Assembly (NCBI RefSeq): GCF_947242115.1
Contig: NC_074720.1
Location: forward strand, 14,649,145-14,713,144
Origin: Biomphalaria glabrata
Taxonomy: Eukaryota; Mollusca; Gastropoda; Planorbidae
Direction: 5' to 3'
Length of the DNA: 64,000 nt
Shown: one piece after another, positions 54,301 through 64,000 of the stretch
Layout: every line of letters starts with the position of its first letter
Numbering within the stretch: the first letter of the stretch is position 1
The notes under the pieces: model-generated
Database searches by the model: none
Told to the model about the DNA's origin: nothing
What the model saw: the letters and a program-made list of their open reading frames with translations, nothing else
Position numbers and translations under genes: made by a program

Positions 54301-57300
54301 AGTCTTAATGGTACTTGAGAGAAGATTAAGGACTACTGCTGCACATAAGTTTAAATATTCTCAGGCCTATTTATAAAATTATTTTTTTTCTAGTGATTGA
54401 TTTTCTTATATGCTGATTCTTTGATTTATTGCTTCCTGTCAGGTGCGTGATTCTCTGACCTATGATGTTTACACCTACTTTCTGTCTGCTCGTGATCAAA
54501 GTTTGGAAGAGTTCATTCATGCCACCAAGAAAATGTTGACAACTAATGATATCATTAAATATGGCACAAAGGTGAACAAAAAAAAAAGATTTTTTTTTTC
54601 TTTTTAAACTGGCTTGACCTTGTATAAAAATTGTTTTTCTAGAAAGAAGTTAGTTTTTAATTTGTTGTCATGATTGGATCTCTCATTTTCACTTCTTTTT
54701 CTGAAAGCTGAAATAAAAGTAAAAAGAGAATTTTATGTAAAAGGGATATTTCAAAAGTGACTTGCCAAACTTTGTGTTATACCAAGATTCTAAGGCAAAA
54801 ATCTTCCTTGTTTTCACTTAAAAGAAATATTCATTTTTGCAGTTTATTTAATCACAGGTTACATCAGTAAGTGATGGCCCAAACTCAAAGTCCTTGGTAG
54901 CAATCACATCAGAACCTAATCAGGGAGTTGTGTATGCAGTGATTGTCACTAGGAAAGACACAGGACGTCAGGCTGCTTATGTAACTACTGTCACTTACTC
55001 CTGCGATCATAAGCAAGGAGAATGTAGTTCTCAATGTAGGTTGTAGTTATTTTTCCCCTTTTTTTTTAAACTTTTTTTTTTACCTTTTCATCAGGAAAGT
55101 GTCTTGGCCAATGTGTAAGACATTCACCTTTCAGTGATACTTGTTTCTTTCTCCCTGGTTAAATACCTGGTAGTAGATTATTACTAGACTCTGTCTCTGT
55201 ACTATTGAAGTAGATAATATTATTAACTATTTTTTGTGTCCTAACAACCCAGCTTTCATCACTAATTTATAAATTGAAGACATTTCTTCTTTACAGAAGA
55301 AAATTACGCCCTATGCATAGTCTCAATGAAGAAGCTACCTAACTTTAAAGAAAATATAATTATTCAAATTATGTTTGTCATAACATAGCAAAACCCATGA
55401 CATGTGGGTAACGGTCATTACATTTTTTTTTCATTTTTTTTTTAGTGACAGCTGTAGAGATTATTGTTCCAATCATACTTGGATTCTGCGGTCTTTTTTT
55501 AATGGCACTAGGTCATAATTACTTTAAAACAAGTAAGTGCTTTCCAGTCAGCTCTTTATTTTTAGACTTTTGATTTCTGTTTGTTATCAGGAAAACTTTT
55601 ATGCAAGAAAGTGAATGAAGCTTGTCTATTGCTAGACACATTATTCTATAAGCCTATAAATCTGTTTTATAAAAAAGCCCATTTAATAAAAAGTATTTTG
55701 GTTTGGAAACAAAATTGAGATTAAATATTAATATACTATTTATATATTATTTACTATGCTGTTGTAAAGGTAGCTTTGTCTCGTTTTTAGTTTTTTTATA
55801 GATTGAATGGAATTAAAATATTATTTTTACAGCTCAGTGTTTCTTTGGATACATCTTCACATCTCTCCTCCTTTACATCGTTATCTCTACAGATCCTGAT
55901 CAGGATGAAACAGGTTGGTATCAAGCTTATAATTAATGCACTGCTAGTGCTCAACTATAGATAAACATATTCCCATTTACATGGGCTATTTATATTATTT
56001 AATTCAAATATTCCCATTCAACTTTACACTAGGTAGGTAGATATTTTGGGACCTGGGTAGGTAAATATTCTGGAAGCTTAAAATTGAAACTAGCAAAATC
56101 TGCCCTTCTGGAGTGTCATCAGAGAATGATGACCATGTCCTTCAAAACAGCATTCTTTATCAAGAGACCTGAACAAGACACTGGCCCCAAAACACCCCTA
56201 TAGAAAGAAAACTATATGGAGAGCTTCCTAATTTGGAAACCACTATGCTGTTCATCTCAGATATTGGTATAGTCATCTGAGCACTCCCAACATAACAATG
56301 AGAACGAGGAAGAAGAAGAAGGGTTAGGTAAAAGGAATTGGTAGTTTTACTGGCCATATAACACCTTAGGCTTCAGAGGCAAGTTCTTCTATTAAATGCC
56401 ATGTTTGGATGGAAGTAGCACAGGGTTCATTCAGACTTTAAGTTTGTTTTCTTTGATACAAGTGTTAACATTGTTTAAACAAAAATAATTCTCTTTGGAA
56501 ACAACTAAAATCAATATTTTGAAATTATTGTTGTAAGCATTCCAGTTTTAAATAGATGTAATCAGTTTTAAATAGATGTATTATGATTGAATATGTTTCA
56601 GTGAAGTTGGCAGTCTCACTCTCTCTGGGTGTAGTTGGAGGACTATTGTGGTTGCTGTTTTGGTGGTACTATCAATTTCCAACACTGTCTGTGTTTTTAG
56701 TTGGGCTGTGTGCTGGCTATCTGATGTCCAGTGTTCTCTTCTTCACACCGTTTGGTACATTGTTAGATAAAAACAAAGTTATTCAGTATAATGTTTTAGT
56801 TTGTATTCCTAAAAACTTAATACTAGAATGCAGCTTTCCTTTATTAACTTTAGGATGTTAAAGATTAAAAACTAACATACTGTTTTACTGACACTGTGTT
56901 TCTAGGCAACATAGTATGGTGGATGACAGAGATGAATTACAGTTTGGCCTTTCTCTGTGGCATACTTATCTATACAGTTGCTCTCTTGGCATATTACAGA
57001 CTGGTAACTTTTTTATTAATTTTAACTTTAAAAAAATATTTCTTTTTATCTAGCCAGTGGCTCTGTGTTACTGAGAAGTGCAGGCAGAGCAAAAACTGCA
57101 GTTAAATATTAAGACCTACTTGGTATGCTTGTTTGACATGTTTCGAATGTTCCTTCAGAGTTGAAGATAATATACTTCCTAGTTGAAACCTCCCTAACCC
57201 TAGCAGCGGGCAGGGTATGAACCCAGGAACGTCGACAAGTCCGAACTACAGTTCAGCATGCTTACCAGGCAGGCATCCATGTTAGTGAGGATCATCCTTC

Positions 57301-58998
57301 TCAGAAGTCTACAGTTATTAAGCATCAGTTAGTGCTACCATTATTCTTCCTTATTCTCCCCAACTTGGGGTGAGGTGGCAGAGAAGTTAAGTGCTTGGCT
57401 TCTTAATCGAGGAGTCTCAAGTTCCAATTTTTGATTTGGAAGGTATTTTTTAGCTCCCCCGAGTTAACTTAATTCAAATGTGTATCTGACACACATTGGG
57501 GAAGTCATTTTTTTTTTGTCATTGTGGTGGCCACATGACACTCCAGTTAACACTTGCGATAGCAACAGATGAGCTTTACATCATCTGCCCCCATAGATTG
57601 CAAGGTCTACCCAGCATTTAACAACTCATTTTCAAAAGTAATTTTTCAAGGTAACTTTTGTATTACAATTTGTATGCAGTGGGGTGATTTCTTATTATTA
57701 AACAGTATTAGCCTCGGCTAAATATAATGTTTTTGAAGAAGCTTGGCTAAATATGTTACATGTGTCCAAAATTTATAAAGGATTTTGTTTTAGTAAAACA
57801 AATGGATACAGAAATAAGAATCATAGATTATTGTGGCTTTATTTCTAATCTTAACTCCATTTTATTAATTGCTGATATGTATTGCAAACTCTGTTGTCAG
57901 CTATGCATCACCTCATGCAGCTTGGTTGGCAGCTTCCAATTTCTGATGACCTTTGGAATACCATTAAGATCCAGCTTCAGGTCTATTTTTCTCAACTCCA
58001 TCTACCATCAAACAATGGCAGATTACTTGGATGTTACAGTTATCTTCCCTTGCAATACCCAAGGTATGTGTGTGCAGATGAGTGACACAAAAGAAGAGTA
58101 AAACAAAAAATGTGTCTGCTTAGAAACTAAGGAAAAACTTGGTCAATTGAAAAACTGCTATTATTTTCATGTGAAGAAAACTAATTGGTTTTGAAAATTA
58201 AACTAAATATTGATTAATATAGGGCTTTATTTGTTAATTAAATATAAATCTATTCAAAGTTTAATAAAAAAAAATATATCAGTAAAATTGTAAATTAATA
58301 AAATAGATTTCAGTTTAAAAAATGTACATATAATATTTTCATTTTCTTAAGGTTTTCTCAAATTTACCATATATAATGCTAGACTTTGAAATCTTGTTTG
58401 TTAACTACTCTCATTATTGCACATAATATCATCAATGTAGAGTTACAACTTTTGTTCAATAATTATTATTCTCACAAAATGACAAACTTCTTAGCTATTG
58501 AAAGTTTTGTAGGTGTTTACCACTGTTGTAATTATGTCTGAGTGAGTGAAACTTGCTGACATACAATTGTATCTTTGTAGACACCTTGTTTGTTCTTAAG
58601 TAATTGTAACTATCTTTAGTAACAGTAATGGAACTGCAGACAAAATATCCTAGCTATTCTTTTATTTTACTGTGCATACTAATGCATATTCATAAGAACT
58701 AGAGAAGTAGAACTTAAATCTTTCTACTTGTTGCCTTTCAGACATTGTTTTGTTCACATTTTGGCCAGTCCTGGTTGTTGTAAGCATTTTCTGGCAGTTC
58801 TACAGGGAGCGGCCACGAGAACGATATATCTCAATAAGACCGATACTCCCAGTGGCTGATGATGATGTCGAGCAAGACAATTCTGGAGACTCTCTGTCCA
58901 GCCAGAATGAGACAGCTAGGCTTCTGACATCAAGACAACATGGATATGGAGCAGTACCAAGAAGATCAAGACGATCAAACAATAATTTAGTCACATAA
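51383..58998 (+). CDS. TM7SF3: Transmembrane 7 superfamily member 3, complete 12-exon gene
   Basis: Seven-span membrane protein of the TM7SF3 family; human TM7SF3 has been linked to cell survival and protein homeostasis under stress. Exons: 51383-51473, 51882-51994, 52753-52945, 53729-53883, 54443-54571, 54858-55035, 55446-55532, 55833-55913, 56602-56754, 56906-57003, 57901-58063, 58742-58998. All phases agree and give 565 aa (human 570). The order is: signal peptide (LLFLVVVCSWDVLNG); a luminal domain with FHSQFSNVSLSSD and DPLPGGCNQVFNLEVDPSI (human DPVPGGCNLEFDLDIDPNI) and sequons NVS, NVT and NVT; paired cysteines in TYSCDHKQGECSSQ; then seven hydrophobic spans beginning at IIVPIILGFCGLFLMALGH, with FFTPFGN (human FFTPLGN). 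The cytosolic tail starts FYRERPRERY and ends NNLVT. Polyadenylation signals lie at 59819-59824 and 61011-61016. Two introns carry SINEs. The gene looks intact. Confidence 0.95.
51655..51790 (+). mobile_element. Second tRNA-type SINE family, TM7SF3 intron 1
   Basis: A tRNA-like head with an A-box-like GTCGTGTGGTATGTG and a B box GGGTTCATACC, then CTGCCCGCT. The run GGTTCATACCCTGCCCGCT is shared with the copy at 57175-57290 on the other strand. The tail is short and differs. It is distinct from the TGGCTGAGCGG SINE. Confidence 0.65.
57175..57290 (-). mobile_element. Second tRNA-type SINE family, TM7SF3 intron 10
   Basis: Reverse-strand copy: AGCGGGCAGGGTATGAACC on plus is the exact inverse of the 51655 copy's B-box region, and CTTACCAGGCAGGCATCC marks the head. 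Confidence 0.6.
57367..57612 (+). mobile_element. tRNA-derived SINE (main family), worn copy
   Basis: Head GAGGTGGCAGAGAAGTTAAG is worn at the A box. Body words TGTATCTGACACACATTGGG, GTGGTGGCCACATGACACTC and TTTACATCATCTGCCCCCAT remain. It lies in TM7SF3 intron 10, next to the other SINE. Confidence 0.75.
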
Positions 58999-59989
58999 TT
59001 TAGTCACATGAACATTGATGATAAAGATTTTATTCCAAACTAATGGCTTACACTAACATAATGCAGTCTAATTTTATCAATTTTTTGTTTGTTTGGCAAA
59101 AAATAATGCATAAACACACATTGAGCCTTACCTAACCTTTGAGTGTTAAGGTTTGGTCCAATTATGTTACTATGAGAGGTTTGATGATTGCATTTATTTG
59201 GACTAGTATTTTGTTAATGATTTTTATTATGTTAATTTTTGGTAACTGATATTTTTTAAGTTTACAAGTGTTTGTTTTTTCATATAAATTCGTTATTGGG
59301 GCTTGAGAGTTAGACAGACTTTAAGTTTACTTGCCTTGCTTAAGGAATTTTTTTTTCACATTTTGCCTGATGCTTCAGAAAAATGGGAGAGGAAGCACAC
59401 CATCTGCATTTTGTATAAATGACAATAACATAATATTTCTGTTAGCATAATGTTTCATGCTGCATTTGTTTTTACAATTCAAGAAAATGAAGTATATTAT
59501 AAAAACAAAGTTTTTGTTTAGAAACTCAGTATCCTTGTCTTCCTTCCTTTGTCATTGCTTAACAAGGGGAAATTTGACTATTGTAGTGATTTTTCATATT
59601 TCATCACACCATTTCTTTTTTTAAATTATAATTCTGTAGATAAAAAAGGCATATACAATCTATTTGAGTTCATTGGACCACATCGAAATGCAATTGTTTT
59701 GGTCCTAATAATCAGTTGGTTTGATTTTTACATGAATATTCCCTAGGTTACAAGATTGGATGTACTATTATATAAGTAACATAGGATATGTTTATTAAAC
59801 TTTTATTGTGTGATATAAAATAAAGTGAATGTACAAAAAGAAGTACTGTTTATGAACTTTGTTTATTGAACAATAAATTTGCAAACAAGTTTTTTCGAGA
59901 CAAACTACAACACAGTAAATAAGGTACTCTGTATGCAAAGCTTAATAAAAAAAGGTTCTTATTCAAGTTACTCATTTGCAGAACTTATC

Positions 59990-60305
59990 CAATGTGATCT
60001 GACACATTCTCTTGGCAGAGTGCACTAACCAATAAATCATCATTAACATCTATTTCACCAATAAGATTGCATTTGTTTTCCTCCTGTATGAAATAGCGGC
60101 ACAAGTTTCAAAGCTTTTCCTAGCATTCTGTGTTAACTTATTAGGGGCATGACCATCACTTTCTGGTCTTCTATTGCAATCATGTGTTTCTGCAATTTGA
60201 GCAACAATAGCAGCATCCTAATCGCCAATTTTCATCATAGCATTGAAGCTTGTTGTCAATAGGAAAAAAATCTTCATAATTTTCAACCTGTTTTAAGTTT
60301 CACAA
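59990..60305 (-). pseudogene. Coding-like remnant, unidentified
   Basis: Minus-strand sequence reads like protein across shifting frames: ENYEDFFPIDNKLQCYDENW, then DAAIVAQIAETHDCNRRPES and NARKSFETCAAISY, then NLIGEIDVNDDLLVSALCQE, ending SDHIG and a stop. The layout (acidic segment, then a short C-terminal end) faintly recalls the C-terminus of pogo/Tigger-type DNA transposases, but no catalytic part is present. It lies just past the first TM7SF3 polyadenylation signal, on the opposite strand. Confidence 0.35.
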
Positions 60306-61830
60306 TAGTGGCTACTTTTCATTTTTTTGTTGTCACTATTTGTTTACTGAATTTTGGTCCAAGTAAGCATATAGACATATATAATAGACTTTGTTTTAGT
60401 ACTTTAGGATTTGGTCCTAATAAGCAGATGGTCTGATTAACCCATGGTCCAATACACCAAATTCAAATATTTAATTGCTGGTTTCAATTTTTAAAACTGA
60501 GTCTTTCAAATAAATTTAAATTTGATATTAACTAATTTTGTTTTATATGATTGTCAATTATTCCAATGTATATCTAATATATAATACATGTATATATTAT
60601 TTTTCTGTAAATGGATTTTTGTAGGTGCATATAATCAACTTTCATTCATTGTAATTTATTGTGAAATTATTTCATTATGCTGCAATAACTATTATATTTA
60701 TATTTGGGAACAAGAATATTTTGAATATTACCTCCCTTCATATAAAACCCTTTAGTCTTTGAACAGTAGAACTTCACCAGTCTCTTGAAGAACATTTTTT
60801 TTCTCTTATATTCTACACATAATGCAATAGAACGTATGTATTGTTTACCTAACAAAGGTGGTTATAATATTTTGTTTTGCATAAATGTACATATGTAATG
60901 ATATTATAGTGTATTTGTATAATTGTATTCTATATAGAATGTAATCAATGCTTCAAGTAGTTTTCTCTATACAGATTTTTATTTAATGTTCTTCCTGTTT
61001 GGTACAGAACAATAAAAAGACAACCTGCTGTATCGTTTTTTTTTTTTAAATCTTTTTTTTTCTACTAATTTTTCGAATTAAAATGATTATACTGCAGTGT
61101 ACAATGTCAACCATGTAAATCAAATGTTAATGGGGCTTTTTTGTTCTAAAATTATTGAAAGCATTATTTTGTAAAAAAAAAACTCTTTGTTTTTAACCAG
61201 AAAAGTGGGTGAATGGGTTACACTCAGAGTTCACAGTAACTTGATCTAGCCGATACATGGTTTTCAATTGTGTGCAATTCAAATTATTTTGAGATTTGAA
61301 CATCACAAACTGTAGAATACTTTATGCAAGATGCACCATTCATAGCAATGCCAATACAAAAGAGATGGGGCATTAATCAAACCTATTGAAATACCAAACT
61401 TCTTGGGGATGTCATTAAGTTTTATGTTCTTTCACAAACTGAAGTAAAAGTCTGAGCTTACATTTCAAGGAAATACTATTCAATTTGTTTTTCTTTTAAG
61501 GCCAGCATGAGCCTTGTATAAAATCATTTATTTATAATTGATTTTACTTAGGGTTGGATTACAGCCTATCCATGACTTTTAAAAATGTATTTTTGCAACC
61601 AATTAAAATATTCTTTTGAGTTGTAACTTGAATTGCAGTAAATGATTATAATGTGGGATTCTTTAAATTACCCTCAGTATTTGAGGTTATTTCTAGAAGC
61701 AATACTACTATGAACACAGCTATCATGACTCATTAAAGTACATTTTATTGAAAAAGTCAAGTATCTAAATGTTTTCCTTCATGTCACATTATAAACTTTA
61801 TTATTATTTTTATCTTCAATTGTATGTATA
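60306..61830. other. Downstream of TM7SF3, no further feature
   Basis: AT-rich DNA. It may include the end of a long TM7SF3 3' UTR if the signal at 61011-61016 is used. No open frame resembles a known protein. Confidence 0.4.
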
Positions 61831-61834
61831 TGGC

Positions 61835-64000
61835 TCCTTCTGTCTTCAAAGACAATGGAGTGCGACCAGATGAGTCACTGGTTTTGGTTACGTCTTGAGA
61901 TGGGGCAGAATCTGGAGTGACTGATCAAGCCAATTCTGCAACGGCAGAGTTTGCTACAGTTCGTGCACATGTATATTCATCTGTCCTAAATCTAGCTGAC
62001 AGGGCATATTTCTTTTTCTTTCTCTTGGCTGACGCAGCTTCGTTTCTTTTGCATTCGGCGAAGTTCGTACCAGCACTTACAGTCTGTCTCCATGCTATCA
62101 GGTCTTGGGATATCTCCTCCCACATACTTTGGTCAATGACCGTGGCTCTCATGTCTCGCTTGCAGAGATCTCTGTAGGTTAGTCTTGGGCGGCCCTTGGG
62201 TCTGGCTCCCTCTGCAAGTTCAGCGTATAGGTTGTCTTTAGGGATTCTTCCATCTGGCATGCGAGTGACATGACCGAGCCAGCATAGTCTTCTCTGTTGA
62301 AGGAGAGCATAGATGCTGTGCATGTTGGCTTGTGTCAAAACTTTCTGGTTGGTGACATGATCCCTCCAGGAGATGCACATTATGCGTCAGCAGCGTAGGT
62401 GGAAGCTATTTAATCTGTGTTCTTGGCGCATGTAAGTTGCCCAGCTCTCACTGCCATAAAGAAGTGTACTCAGAACGCAGGCATTGTAGACTAGGATTTT
62501 TGTTGCCGTAGTCAATTTGGTATTTTCCCACACGCGCTTGGAGAGTTTTGCCATTGCTGCAGAAGCCTTTCCTATTCTTTTTGTCAGCTCAGTGTCTAAA
62601 TCTAGGTTGCTGGCTATTGTTGTTCCCAAATATGTGAATTTCTGCACCACCGTAAGTGTGTGCTTTCCAATATGTATCACTGGTATTTCTGCGACATCTT
62701 GTCCAGGATTTCAGTCTTGGAGAGGCTTATTGTAGGGCTAAACTCTTGACAAGTAGCTGCCAGAGCATTCACAAGCCTCTGCAATGCTACTTGTGAATGA
62801 GATATGAGTGCGGCATCGTCGGCGAACAGCAGTTCCCTAATCAAGATACGCCGTCTCTTCGTTTTGGCTTTAGGGCGTGTCAGGTTAAATAGCTTTCCAT
62901 CGGATCTACTACGAATATATACTTCATCTTCCAGGGATTTAAAAGCGCCGGTGAGTACAACTGAAAAGAAGATGCCGAATACTGTTGGAGCCAGAACGCA
63001 TCCGTGTTTTACTCCGCTCTTGATGGAGAATGGCCTAGAGGCGGAACTGTCAAACTGTACTGTTCCTGCATATTTTCATAAAAAGCTGACACTAGTTTCC
63101 GTAGCTTGTTTGGACAGCCGATTCTCTCTAATACGGCAAACAAGCCGGTTCTGCTGACAAGGTCAAACGCCTTGGTCAAGTCAATAAAAGCTATAAAGAG
63201 GGATTGCCTTTGTTTTCTGCTTTTCTCCTGTAGCTGTCGCAGGGAGAAGATCATATCTGTTGTGGATCGACCTGCCCTAAAGTCATACTGCGATTCTGGG
63301 TAAACTCGTTCTGCCAAGATCTGCAGCCGCTTCAGTATTACTCTGGCATAAGCCTTCACAACTATGCAAAGAAGTGAAATGCCTCTATAACTGTTACAAT
63401 CGGAGCGGTCGCTCTTATTTTTGTAAATATGTTGGCATCCTTCAATTCCTGTGGGACGATTCCTTGCTCCCAGCACAAACTTAGCAGTTCATGGAGTGGC
63501 TTGATTAGGGCATGCTTTCCAGCCTGAATGGCTTCTGCAGGAATACCATCTCCTCCGGGTGCTTTCCCGTGTGCAAGTATGTCAATGGCTGTGCTCAGTT
63601 CCTTTACAGAGGGCGTTTCGTCTAATTCGCTCAAAACTGAAAATGGTAGGAAGTTAGACAAAGCACTTGGCGAGATGACATTTTCAATCTGGTAAAGTTC
63701 TGCATAGTGCTTTACCCATCGCTCCATTTGCAGTGCATGACCACTGATGATTGAGCCATCTTTTGACTTGAGCGGGGCACACTTGCTGGTGTGAGGTCCA
63801 AAGGCTTTTTTCATGCCCTAGTATAGTCTTCTGATGTTACCACAGTCGGCACAAGATTGGATTTTTTCATATAGGTCCTGCCAGTATTTGTTTGCGCACT
63901 GTCTTGCTATTCTTTGGGCATCGTTTCGAGTAGATCTGAGCGCTTGTAAGTTGTGCTAGGGGTGGGCTCCTTCTAGTATTTTAGCATGGCTACACTCTTG
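61835..64000 (-). mobile_element. Long RTE-like LINE, 3' part, runs off the window
   Basis: Minus-strand LINE protein entering from the right edge. In order: MKKAFGPHTSKCAPLKS (about 63814), LAHGKAPGGDGIPAEAIQAG (about 63520-63580), the YRGISLL block (about 63380), DFRAGRSTTDMIFSLRQLQE and LFIAFIDLTKAFDLVSRTGL (about 63140-63290), the catalytic LLFADDAALISHS (about 62800-62840), TYLGTTIASNLDLDTELTKR and VLSTLLYGSESWATYMRQEH (about 62430-62650), then RRLCWLGHVTRMPDGRIPKD and GARPKGRPRLTYRDLCKRD. The closing finger CTNCSKLCRCRIGLISH ends near 61915, one base out of frame. A few frame changes make it inactive, but it is far less worn than the other LINE pieces. 5' end lies outside the window. 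Confidence 0.9.

Overview
The window looks like nuclear DNA of a mollusc, most likely a heterobranch (pulmonate-type) gastropod. This is inferred from intron-rich animal genes, AT-rich intergenic DNA, and a dense load of RTE-like LINEs, tRNA-derived SINEs, hAT-like MITEs and Helitrons of the kind seen in snail genomes. No species can be fixed from the sequence alone.

Four host transcription units can be read. (1) A complete eight-exon DHDH gene (dimeric dihydrodiol dehydrogenase, 335 aa) runs on + from 1149 to 15127. (2) A short secreted-peptide gene lies on + at 23358-23621. (3) A CLN3/battenin-like lysosomal membrane protein, split over at least 14 exons, runs on - from 43729 down to 25418. 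(4) A complete twelve-exon TM7SF3 gene (565 aa, signal peptide plus seven membrane spans) runs on + from 51383 to 58998. DHDH is metabolic, and CLN3 and TM7SF3 are membrane proteins. Nothing suggests that they work as one pathway; they are ordinary eukaryotic neighbours.

Most of the rest is mobile DNA. Region by region: 2.2-4.0 kb CR1/jockey-type LINE plus a hAT-like MITE; 4.9-5.9 kb two opposed RTE-like LINE fragments; 7.6-9.6 kb LINE fragments in (TA)n tracts and a solo LTR; 10.8-13.5 kb two non-autonomous Helitrons joined end to end; 14.2 kb SINE; 15.6-16.3 kb a tandem repeat pair; 17.1-18.2 and 22.35-22.64 kb a ~195-bp C-rich tandem repeat, entered by a retroposon; 19-21.8 kb LINE remnants; 26-48 kb (CLN3 introns and upstream) SINEs, MITEs, a solo LTR, a 36-bp minisatellite and a deeply nested LINE/hAT/LINE/retroposon stack; 49.8-50.7 kb a TTAA-flanked MITE; 61.8-64 kb the 3' part of a long LINE running off the window edge.

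The most noteworthy items are the exact head-to-tail Helitron junction, a retroposon family of about 0.9 kb that looks like a unique head fused to the 3' end of a resident LINE, a four-level nested insertion inside one CLN3 intron, a tandem C-rich hairpin repeat, and an unrecognised secreted peptide ending in an amidation signal.
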